A stretch of DNA of 12,205 nucleotides. It comes from UMGS902 sp045580835 (lineage in GTDB: Bacteria > Bacillota > Clostridia > Oscillospirales > CAG-272). How positions within the stretch are numbered: the first letter of the stretch is position 1; each line of letters begins with the position of its first letter. The notes beneath the pieces were generated by a model. That model saw only the letters and a program-made list of their open reading frames with translations, was not told where the DNA came from and made no database searches. Where the stretch lies: positions 1 to 12,205 of the forward strand of contig JAZNOM010000103.1 of assembly GCA_045580835.1 (NCBI GenBank), read 5' to 3'. A program made the position numbers and the translations under genes. Shown in pieces: positions 7,387 through 12,122 of this stretch.

Positions 7387-7393
7387 GCCTTTT
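7366..7393 (-). terminator. Rho-independent terminator of the secreted-protein gene
   Basis: AAAAGGCTTGC-ATC-GCAAGCCTTTT is an 11-bp perfect stem (7369-7393) continued by Ts on the minus strand, starting 6 nt after the stop at 7400. Confidence 0.85.
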
Positions 7394-7399
7394 AATGCG

Positions 7400-8338
7400 T
7401 TAGAAATTGTTAAATCGTGATGCGATAATTTCGCTCATCAAATCCTCATATTTAATTGGTGAATTAAATTCTATCGGAAATCTTACGGTTATTGTACCGC
7501 TTGCGGTGTCATAGTCGGTTTCTCCGCCAAGCATCTGTGCAAGCAGGATTATCGGCATCATTTTGCTCGCCATATCAGGGAACATACTTTCAATGTCTTC
7601 GCTAAAAATACCGTCGTCCAAAATTTCTTCATCAAAGTCGTCTTTGCTTTCAAATTCGGAAATAACAAGGTTGTCAAATGAAGTTGACCAAAGATTTATC
7701 ATGCCGTTATAAATCATGGTTGACATGCGAAAGCCAAAGGAACCGCTTGAGTATTCGCTATGCGTTTCAGTATGTTCCCAGAGAATCTCTTTTGTTACTA
7801 TATCGGAAACAGTGTAGTGAATACTATTGTCTAAAACAATTACTTGCAGGTGTAAATCCATACCGGGGTTCGTGATTTCTTCGCTTACTTCAAGGTTGCC
7901 GCCCCAGCTGCCCGCGCGGTTGGCGAAGCCAAGTGCGCCTTTTTTGCCGGTGAAAGATATAAATGCAAAATATCCTGCAAATCCGTTTGAGCCGGAGGTG
8001 ATGTGACTTAAATCCGAGCGGACAATAACACCCGCCTGCGAACGGACATTATACATGTCAACATCAAGCACGTAGTTTTCAAGAGTAGTCAGCGACTCAT
8101 CACCGGTATAAAGCATAAATGCATGGTTGTTTGTGCCTGAGGTAAGGTATAGTCTGCCTCCGCTTACCTCCCATTTGCCGCCATATTGTGAAAACTCATT
8201 AAGCGAATCGGCATTGTCAAATGTATTGCGATATACCTCCGTTACATTTGACAAGTCAAAACCCTCATTTGCACTTGTAGAAAAGAGAAGTGTGGCCGCT
8301 ATAATGACAGTAAAAACAAATAAGAAACATTTTTTCAT
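7400..8338 (-). CDS. Secreted protein, LamG/glucanase-like fold, unknown function
   Basis: 312 aa from the ATG at 8338, which follows ACGGAGG by 8 nt. The frame extends 19 codons further up but through the promoter, so that reading is wrong. A Sec signal peptide is clear: KK at 2-3, hydrophobic core 5-19 and likely cleavage after TSA (23). Residues 34-230 look like a concanavalin-A-like (LamG / DUF1080-type) beta sandwich: YRNTFDNADSLNEF, GGKWEVSGGRLYLTSG, VDMYNVRSQAGVIVRSD, WSTSFDNLVISEF. An acidic linker follows (231-251). Residues 261-287 (MPIILLAQMLGG, DYDTASGTITV) resemble a short copper-amine-oxidase-N-like stalk repeat. No catalytic residues are evident, so a binding or cell-surface role is more likely than an enzyme. 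It has its own promoter and terminator. Confidence 0.7.
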   Translation of the reverse strand: MKKCFLFVFTVIIAATLLFSTSANEGFDLSNVTEVYRNTFDNADSLNEFSQYGGKWEVSGGRLYLTSGTNNHAFMLYTGDESLTTLENYVLDVDMYNVRSQAGVIVRSDLSHITSGSNGFAGYFAFISFTGKKGALGFANRAGSWGGNLEVSEEITNPGMDLHLQVIVLDNSIHYTVSDIVTKEILWEHTETHSEYSSGSFGFRMSTMIYNGMINLWSTSFDNLVISEFESKDDFDEEILDDGIFSEDIESMFPDMASKMMPIILLAQMLGGETDYDTASGTITVRFPIEFNSPIKYEDLMSEIIASRFNNF

Positions 8339-8373
8339 GGTGTTTACCTCCGTTAATAAGTATTTACAATTGT

Positions 8374-8402
8374 AGTATACACCAACGGTATACAAATGTC
8401 AA
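8374..8402 (-). promoter_or_regulatory. Promoter of the secreted-protein gene with palindromic operator candidate
   Basis: Minus-strand -35 TTGACA (8397-8402), 17-nt spacer and -10 TATACT (8374-8379). Within it lies GTATAC-7 nt-GTATAC (8375-8393), a 6-bp inverted repeat covering the spacer and -10, a natural place for a repressor. The leader is about 30 nt. Confidence 0.75.
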
Positions 8403-8446
8403 TCTATGCGGCGAAAATAATTTTACAAAAATTTTTAAAAAAGTTA

Positions 8447-8475
8447 TTGACAAAACAAAAAGACCGTGCTATAAT
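8447..8475 (+). promoter_or_regulatory. Consensus promoter of the tRNA operon
   Basis: Perfect TTGACA (8447-8452), 17-nt spacer and perfect TATAAT (8470-8475), ending 28 nt before tRNA-Thr. This strength is expected for stable RNA genes. It is back-to-back with the leftward promoter at 8374-8402; their -35 boxes are 44 nt apart. Confidence 0.9.
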
Positions 8476-8503
8476 GACAAAGTCGCGTGAGACGAGCAAT
8501 CAC

Positions 8504-8579
8504 GCTGGTGTAGCTCAGCTGGTAGAGCAGCTGATTTGTAATCAGCAGGTCGGGGGTTCGAGTCCGTCCACCAGCTCCA
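8504..8579 (+). tRNA. tRNA-Thr (anticodon UGU)
   Basis: 76 nt including encoded CCA. Acceptor GCTGGTG pairs with CACCAGC, discriminator T. D-arm GCTC/GAGC, anticodon stem GCTGA/TCAGC with loop TTTGTAA, anticodon TGT at 8537-8539. The T-arm contains GGTTCGAGTCC. All arms pair as expected. It reads ACA and probably other ACN codons. Confidence 0.97.
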
Positions 8580-8604
8580 CCTCTTTGAGGTACAAATTAA
8601 ATAA

Positions 8605-8689
8605 GGGAGCGTTCCCGAGCGGCCAAAGGGGGCAGACTGTAAATCTGTTGTCACTGACTTCGGTGGTCCGAATCCACCCGCTCCCACCA
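8605..8689 (+). tRNA. tRNA-Tyr (anticodon GUA)
   Basis: 85-nt class II tRNA with encoded CCA. Acceptor GGGAGCG/CGCTCCC with discriminator A. Anticodon loop CTGTAAA gives GTA at 8639-8641. The long variable arm (around GTCACTGACTTC) is expected for bacterial Tyr. It lies 25 nt after tRNA-Thr in one transcript. Confidence 0.97.
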
Positions 8690-8726
8690 AACAAAAATAC
8701 CACCCAATAGGGTGGTATTTTTGTTT
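8689..8726 (+). terminator. Strong terminator of the tRNA-Thr/tRNA-Tyr operon
   Basis: A perfect 17-bp stem (8689-8705 with 8710-8726) around loop AATA: ACCACCC/GGGTGGT at the top and A-run/T-run at the base. The last A of the tRNA CCA end is the first base of the stem. Because the A- and T-rich arms mirror each other, it should also work on the minus strand. Confidence 0.92.
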
Positions 8727-8754
8727 GCGTGAGCATTGAAAGTGGATTCGGAAG
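8699..8754 (+). repeat. Mosaic repeat, conserved left end, copy 1 (56 nt)
   Basis: Identical over 56 nt to 8890-8945. It starts at ACCACCC of the tRNA terminator, runs through the stem-loop and T-run, and ends in GGATTCGGAAG. It is the left end of a unit spanning 8699-8868. Confidence 0.95.
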
Positions 8755-8758
8755 GGCG

Positions 8759-8817
8759 GTCGCATGCCGTAGGCGCGACAAAATGTGCCGGTGGCACATT
8801 TTAAGCCCGTGGGCTTA
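8759..8817. repeat. Variable hairpin core of repeat unit 1
   Basis: Three tandem inverted repeats with almost no spacing: GTCGC/GCGAC (8759-8779), AAAATGTGCC-GGT-GGCACATTTT (8780-8802, perfect 10 bp) and TAAGCCC-GT-GGGCTTA (8802-8817, 7 bp). There is no coding potential. It is absent from unit 2, which has another core. Confidence 0.75.
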
Positions 8818-8827
8818 ATGTGTGTTA

Positions 8828-8868
8828 GCACTACGGCAAAAAACGAGAGGGCACTTGCTTGCAAGTGC
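8828..8868 (+). repeat. Mosaic repeat, conserved right end, copy 1 (41 nt)
   Basis: Matches 9073-9113 with one mismatch in 41. It ends in the hairpin GCACTTGC-TT-GCAAGTGC. In this copy no T-run follows (ATCTGAAAC), so it should not terminate. Confidence 0.93.
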
Positions 8869-8889
8869 ATCTGAAACAAACTAACTTTC

Positions 8890-8945
8890 ACCACCCAATA
8901 GGGTGGTATTTTTGTTTGCGTGAGCATTGAAAGTGGATTCGGAAG
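8890..8945 (+). repeat. Mosaic repeat, conserved left end, copy 2 (56 nt)
   Basis: Exact copy of 8699-8754. The A-rich outer stem of the first terminator is missing (CTAACTTTC precedes), leaving a 7-bp ACCACCC/GGGTGGT stem with ATTTTTG, still a plausible terminator. Confidence 0.95.
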
Positions 8946-8950
8946 TGGAC

Positions 8951-9057
8951 AGCGTGTCTTAATCTGCCGGATAAATCTGTGCAGTTGTTCCGACACGCTT
9001 GCGCTTTCCTTGTGGACAATGGTGTCCGCAGTTTTAATAAAACACGGAAAGCGTTTT
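8951..9057. repeat. Variable hairpin core of repeat unit 2, with a possible three-way junction
   Basis: AGCGTGTC (8951-8958) pairs with GACACGCT (8992-8999). Directly after it, CGCTTTCC (9002-9009) pairs with GGAAAGCG (9046-9053) and encloses two hairpins: GGACA-ATGG-TGTCC (9014-9027) and GTTTT-AAT-AAAAC (9031-9043). TTTT follows the outer stem. No open frame or known RNA family is recognised. Confidence 0.6.
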
Positions 9058-9072
9058 ACATAGCTATTGCTG

Positions 9073-9113
9073 GCACTACGGCAAAAAGCGAGAGGGCACT
9101 TGCTTGCAAGTGC
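9073..9113 (+). repeat. Mosaic repeat, conserved right end, copy 2 (41 nt)
   Basis: Same as 8828-8868 apart from one A/G change. It closes unit 2 (8890-9113). Confidence 0.93.
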
Positions 9114-9118
9114 TTTTT
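9096..9118 (+). terminator. Hairpin with T-run at the end of repeat unit 2
   Basis: GCACTTGC-TT-GCAAGTGC (8 bp) followed by TTTTT, AG and six more Ts. It has the form of a rightward rho-independent terminator upstream of the cation-exchanger promoter. Confidence 0.7.
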
Positions 9119-9140
9119 AGTTTTTTAACTTATTTGTATA

Positions 9141-9169
9141 TTGCGAAATATATAAAAGTATGCTAAAAT
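9141..9169 (+). promoter_or_regulatory. Promoter of the exchanger operon
   Basis: TTGCGA (9141-9146), 17-nt spacer and TAAAAT (9164-9169) with an extended TG at 9161-9162. Start near 9176 leaves a leader of about 24 nt. TATAAT at 9176-9181 is too close to the ribosome binding site and has no -35. Confidence 0.6.
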
Positions 9170-9199
9170 TTTATATATAATGTCTAAAAGGAGATAAAT

Positions 9200-10213
9200 A
9201 TGTTAATTCCTATTTTACTTTTAATTATCGGACTTGTTTTGCTTATAAAAGGCGGCGACTGGTTTGTAGACGGTGCAACCGGTATCGCGCGTCGCTTTCA
9301 TCTTCCTGAGATTTTAATTGGAGCAACTGTTGTTTCAATCGGTACAACTCTACCTGAGGTAATGGTTTCGGCAGGTGCGGCACTTCAAGGTAGCGGCTCA
9401 ATTGCATACGGCAACGCTATCGGCTCAATCATTTGTAACACTTCGCTTATTGCTGCGCTTACCGTTGCAATCAAGCCCGGTCCTGTCGCAAGAAAGAGCA
9501 TGACATTGCCCGTCACTTTTTTCTTTATAGCGGCTGCAATATATAGCGTTGTAGCATATATAATCGGCAGGTTTTCGTTTGCAATCGGTATAGTTTTGCT
9601 TTGCACCTTCGTGTTATATATGGCACTTACCGTGCTTCGCATGAAGAAAAGCTCTGCACTTGACAATGTTACCGAAGCTGAACTTGAGGCACATACAGGC
9701 GAGGACCACGTGGTAGAGCTTGAAGAAAATGGTACCAAGGATAGCTTGTTTAAAGACATTGTTATGTTGGTGTTAGGTGCAGTGCTTATCGCGATAGGCG
9801 CGGATTTGCTTGTTGACAACGCAATTATTATTGCTGAAACGTTTGGCGTTTCTGAAAAGGTTATCGGACTCACAATAGTTGCAATCGGAACGTCACTTCC
9901 CGAACTTGTAACCGCAATCACTTCACTTGTCAAGGGACACGGTTCGCTTTCGCTCGGCAATATTATCGGCGCTAACCTCTTTAACCTTGTGCTTGTAAGC
10001 GGCATGGCAGTAACTCTCAATCCTTTTGATTTGCCGCTGTCCGGTACTGTTGCAGGCATTAATTCCTCGCTTGTTATAGACATCCCCGTGATGCTTTTGG
10101 CGATGCTTATACTTACAGTTCCTACAATGATAAAACAAAAACTTTCGCGCTGGCAGGGGGTAATTCTTCTTTGTATTTATTCTGCCTTTATCGCATTGTC
10201 ATTTGCGCTTTGA
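9200..10213 (+). CDS. CaCA-family calcium/sodium antiporter (YrbG type)
   Basis: Inner-membrane exchanger of the Ca2+:cation antiporter family, 337 aa as usual for bacterial members. It carries the two inverted alpha repeats: alpha-1 at 41-80 (GATVVSIGTTLPE with ion-binding Glu53, GNAIGSIICN) and alpha-2 at 223-262 (GLTIVAIGTSLPE with Glu235, GNIIGANLFN). About ten hydrophobic segments are split five and five by an acidic cytoplasmic loop (150-185). The expected activity is Ca2+ export against Na+ (or H+/K+); the exact counter-ion cannot be read. The ATG at 9200 follows AAAGGAG. It is the first gene of a three-gene operon. Confidence 0.94.
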   Translation: MLIPILLLIIGLVLLIKGGDWFVDGATGIARRFHLPEILIGATVVSIGTTLPEVMVSAGAALQGSGSIAYGNAIGSIICNTSLIAALTVAIKPGPVARKSMTLPVTFFFIAAAIYSVVAYIIGRFSFAIGIVLLCTFVLYMALTVLRMKKSSALDNVTEAELEAHTGEDHVVELEENGTKDSLFKDIVMLVLGAVLIAIGADLLVDNAIIIAETFGVSEKVIGLTIVAIGTSLPELVTAITSLVKGHGSLSLGNIIGANLFNLVLVSGMAVTLNPFDLPLSGTVAGINSSLVIDIPVMLLAMLILTVPTMIKQKLSRWQGVILLCIYSAFIALSFAL

Positions 10214-10228
10214 TGTAAAGTGATTAAA

Positions 10229-10795
10229 ATGAAAAGAGCGCTTTTGAGATTTTTTGAAGTTCTACTCGCCGTTATTATAGGACTGCCAATCTTACTTATT
10301 ATATTTATTGCGGCGCTGATATATCTTCCGTTTGACTATGTAAAATATAAAATGTCCGCGTATTATAAAGGCACAAAGTGTGCATATACATTTCTTTTCG
10401 GTCTTTCCGCCTGCTTCAAACTCTATAATTTGATTTGTGAGCATAACCTGCCGATAAAATATGTTCAAATTGACAGATTTGGCTATTTTTATTATAAAGA
10501 TGTACTCCTTTTATATGATTATACCGGCATTTTTTATGACGGTGAGAAAAATGAGTTAGTCGTTTCGGAAAACGATGAGGAAGTTAAATTATCGGAATCT
10601 GTGAAAGAAAAAATGACACAATTCATTAAAGAAAGCGGCATTTCGGTTATCCGTGCAGTGGTGCTGACCGATAAAACCGAGCTTTATGATGCGGATATTG
10701 AGGATAAAGATATGCTTTTATTCTATAATGATGGTGAAAATGACCTCGCAGGAGCGTTAAAAAAGTTTATTAATGATATGGAGATAAAATCATGA
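10229..10795 (+). CDS. Hypothetical membrane-anchored protein
   Basis: 188 aa from the ATG at 10229; a GTG at 10220 would add three residues but has no ribosome binding site, while AAAGTGA sits at a fair distance from the ATG. A long hydrophobic N-terminus (about residues 7-32) forms one long helix or a tight hairpin. The rest is soluble, rich in Tyr/Phe (YVQIDRFGYFYYKDVLLLYDY) and then acidic (VVSENDEEVKLSESVKEKM). The C-terminal half alternates charged and hydrophobic residues like a small alpha/beta domain. I recognise no family. It lies 15 nt after the exchanger gene and its TGA overlaps the next ATG by 4 nt (ATGA), so it is translationally coupled to the nitroreductase. Confidence 0.75.
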   Translation: MKRALLRFFEVLLAVIIGLPILLIIFIAALIYLPFDYVKYKMSAYYKGTKCAYTFLFGLSACFKLYNLICEHNLPIKYVQIDRFGYFYYKDVLLLYDYTGIFYDGEKNELVVSENDEEVKLSESVKEKMTQFIKESGISVIRAVVLTDKTELYDADIEDKDMLLFYNDGENDLAGALKKFINDMEIKS

Positions 10796-11325
10796 ACTTT
10801 ACCGAAATTGCAAATGTGCGGCAGTCCTGCCGAAACTATGACGCGGGCAGAGAAGTGGAGAGAGAAAAGCTTGATGCCATTCTCGCATCGGCACGGCTTG
10901 CGCCCTCGGCATGCAACGGCCAGCCGTATCACATCACGGTTTGCCGCGGAGAGAGTGCGGCGGCGGTTGCAAAAGCGACAATGGGCATGGGAATGAATAA
11001 ATTTGCCGCCGAAGCTCCAATAATGATTGTTATTTCCGAGGAGCCGTATACAAGAACAGCAGCGCTCGGCGCGAAGGTTAAGGGCAATGATTACCGCTCA
11101 ATCGACATCGGCATTGTTGCCGCGTATATCACTGCGGAAGCCACGGCGCAGGGACTTGGAACGTGTATTCTCGGTTGGCTTGATGATGAAAAGATACGTA
11201 AAATCTGTGATTTGCAACATCCCGTGCGCCTTGTAATCACGCTTGGTTATGCCAAAGAGGGCGATAAGCTTCGCGAGAAAAAACGCAAAACCATAGACGA
11301 GATTGTTACATTAAAAAAGCAATAG
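10792..11325 (+). CDS. Nitroreductase-family flavoprotein
   Basis: 177-aa FMN-dependent oxidoreductase of the nitroreductase fold, probably a cytoplasmic dimer using NAD(P)H. Landmarks: RQSCRNYD (10-17) for phosphate/FMN contact, SARLAPSACNGQPYH (33-47) lining the flavin, IDIGIVAAYITAEATAQGLG (104-123) dimer helix and CILGWLDDEKI (125-135). It is short, typical of the small Clostridial subgroup. The substrate is unknown. There are no extra ferredoxin cysteines. The start overlaps the preceding stop (ATGA) and follows ATGGAG. It is the last gene before a hairpin terminator, and its stop codon lies inside the stem. Confidence 0.9.
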   Translation: MNFTEIANVRQSCRNYDAGREVEREKLDAILASARLAPSACNGQPYHITVCRGESAAAVAKATMGMGMNKFAAEAPIMIVISEEPYTRTAALGAKVKGNDYRSIDIGIVAAYITAEATAQGLGTCILGWLDDEKIRKICDLQHPVRLVITLGYAKEGDKLREKKRKTIDEIVTLKKQ

Positions 11326-11347
11326 GTTTGTTACCTATTGCTTTTTT
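11313..11347. terminator. Bidirectional terminator between convergent genes
   Basis: AAAAAAGCAATAGGT (11313-11327) pairs with ACCTATTGCTTTTTT (11333-11347) around loop TTGTT, 15 bp. The A-run and T-run make it work on both strands. It serves the nitroreductase operon from the left and the gene at 11350-11730 from the right. Confidence 0.92.
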
Positions 11348-11349
11348 AA

Positions 11350-11730
11350 TCAATATCTTTTAGGTTTGAAAACAGTTTCTTCTTCATTCGCCTCTACTCG
11401 AGGGTCATTTATTTCAAGATACAGTTTCTTTCCAATTCTGTTGGCGATGTTTAATGCGTGAAAACCATCTTTTCTTTGTCCGTATCGGTACATGTCAGTA
11501 AAAGCGTAAAACAATTCTTCTGTATTGTCTTCATCGTTTAATCTTTTTATGAATAATTTGTTTAATGAAAGCTGCATGGGAATACTTCCTGCTTTCATTT
11601 CATCGTTTATGATTCGGCATGCCGAGTAAAAAGAAACATGTTCAATTTTCTCTGATACACGCATAGTTTCTATGTGTGCTTTTTGTTTAGCTTCGTGAAT
11701 TGCATCTCTAAAATAATTAAAAACTCCCAT
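11350..11730 (-). CDS. Hypothetical protein, 126 aa
   Basis: No family recognised. A predicted soluble, mostly helical protein: an amphipathic charged N-terminus (MGVFNYFRDAIHEAKQKAH, EKIEH), a middle segment with SFYSACRIINDEMKAGSIPM, and a C-terminal part with DMYRYGQRKDGFHALNIANR and an acidic tail ending KPKRY. No signal peptide, membrane segment or metal-binding cluster. The ATG at 11730 follows AAAGGAG. It is divergent from the XRE regulator, which is the most likely controller of its expression. It and the regulator look more A/T-rich than the upstream operons, hinting at later acquisition. Confidence 0.65.
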   Translation of the reverse strand: MGVFNYFRDAIHEAKQKAHIETMRVSEKIEHVSFYSACRIINDEMKAGSIPMQLSLNKLFIKRLNDEDNTEELFYAFTDMYRYGQRKDGFHALNIANRIGKKLYLEINDPRVEANEEETVFKPKRY

Positions 11731-11750
11731 ATGTTATCTCCTTTAATAAA

Positions 11751-11781
11751 AATATCATATCTAACAGTTATAATATCATAT
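11751..11781. repeat. Direct repeats AATATCATAT, 21 bp apart (operator candidate)
   Basis: AATATCATAT at 11751-11760 and again at 11772-11781, two helical turns apart. The second copy overlaps the -10 box of the minus-strand promoter; the first lies just downstream of its start point. A protein bound to both would block that promoter. The XRE gene next door is the obvious candidate. Confidence 0.5.
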
Positions 11782-11798
11782 TTTCGAAGTCATGTCAA
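11770..11798 (-). promoter_or_regulatory. Promoter of the 126-aa hypothetical gene
   Basis: Minus-strand TTGACA (11793-11798), 17-nt spacer and TATTAT (11770-11775). The transcript start would be near 11763. The intergenic region also holds CTAACA (11761-11766) and TGTTAG (11813-11818) as a wide inverted pair. Confidence 0.75.
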
Positions 11799-11805
11799 GA
11801 TGTTC

Positions 11806-11811
11806 GATAAT
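11806..11811 (+). promoter_or_regulatory. Possible -10 box of the XRE regulator gene
   Basis: GATAAT on the plus strand, 27 nt before the ATG. The position 17 nt upstream (TTCGAA, 11783-11788) is only a weak -35, so the promoter is tentative and would overlap the divergent one. Confidence 0.35.
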
Positions 11812-11838
11812 TTGTTAGAATTATTGTGAGGTGATGTT

Positions 11839-12072
11839 ATGAAGCTGATATATGAATCTGAATACTTACAGTTAGGGTTGAAAATAGCTTATTATAGAAA
11901 ATTTCGTGGATATACTCAAGAACAGCTTGCAGAAAAGATTGATAAGACCCCTGCGTTTGTTGGTCATGTTGAAGCTCCTAATATTAGTAAAGCCATCTCA
12001 TTAGATACATTGTTTGATATCTCTAAAGCGTTGGATATACCTGTGTTTAAGTTTTTTCTTTTTGATGAATAA
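11839..12072 (+). CDS. Small XRE-family helix-turn-helix regulator
   Basis: 77-aa protein that is little more than a Cro/C1-type HTH domain. LGLKIAYYRKFRGYTQEQLAEKI (12-34) covers helices 1 and 2; KTPAFVGHVEAPNISKAIS (36-54) covers the recognition helix and following turn; LDTLFDISKALDIPVFKFF (55-73) covers helices 4 and 5. There is no sensor domain, as in the compact repressors common in Clostridia. The ATG at 11839 follows GAGGTGAT. It probably represses the divergent gene and itself through the repeats between them; this is inference. It could equally be a remnant of a mobile element. Confidence 0.88.
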   Translation: MKLIYESEYLQLGLKIAYYRKFRGYTQEQLAEKIDKTPAFVGHVEAPNISKAISLDTLFDISKALDIPVFKFFLFDE

Positions 12073-12087
12073 ATTTTCAAAAAACAC

Positions 12088-12116
12088 TTGACATTATTCA
12101 TAAACCCTGCTAAAAT
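12088..12116 (+). promoter_or_regulatory. Promoter of the T-box transcript
   Basis: TTGACA (12088-12093), 17-nt spacer and TAAAAT (12111-12116), only 15 nt after the XRE stop. Start expected near 12123, placing the T-box stem I shortly downstream. Confidence 0.85.
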
Positions 12117-12122
12117 AGCAAC

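Noticed and set aside
8339..8395. Extended N-terminus of the secreted protein
   Set aside because: The extra codons run through the -10 and spacer of its own promoter and would bury the signal peptide. The ATG at 8338 has a GGAGG site.
8396..8996. Open frames across the tRNA genes on both strands (a plus-strand 104-aa frame and minus-strand 175-aa and 85-aa frames)
   Set aside because: They are translations of tRNA genes and terminators. Peptides such as WWTDSNPRPADYKSAALPAE and AGVAQLVEQ are well-known database artefacts from tRNA loci. They have no ribosome binding sites.
8699..9113. CRISPR array
   Set aside because: There are only two units, the repeated ends are long and different from each other, spacing is irregular and no cas gene is nearby.
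8699..9113. Insertion sequence
   Set aside because: No transposase frame, and the two ends of each unit are not inverted copies of each other. A non-autonomous element remains possible and is given as a finding.
9176..9181. TATAAT as the -10 of the exchanger promoter
   Set aside because: Transcription would begin within the ribosome binding site and no -35 is found 16-18 nt upstream. TAAAAT at 9164 with TTGCGA fits better.
9385..10083. A 232-codon minus-strand open frame inside the exchanger gene
   Set aside because: It is antisense to the two alpha repeats of a clear CaCA exchanger. Its Ser/Thr/Ala-rich product mirrors the hydrophobic codons of the real gene.
11350..12072. Type II toxin-antitoxin pair
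   Set aside because: The genes are divergent rather than in one operon, and the 126-aa protein has no recognisable toxin fold motif (RelE, HigB, HipA, Fic or PIN). Kept only as an unknown gene with its own regulator.
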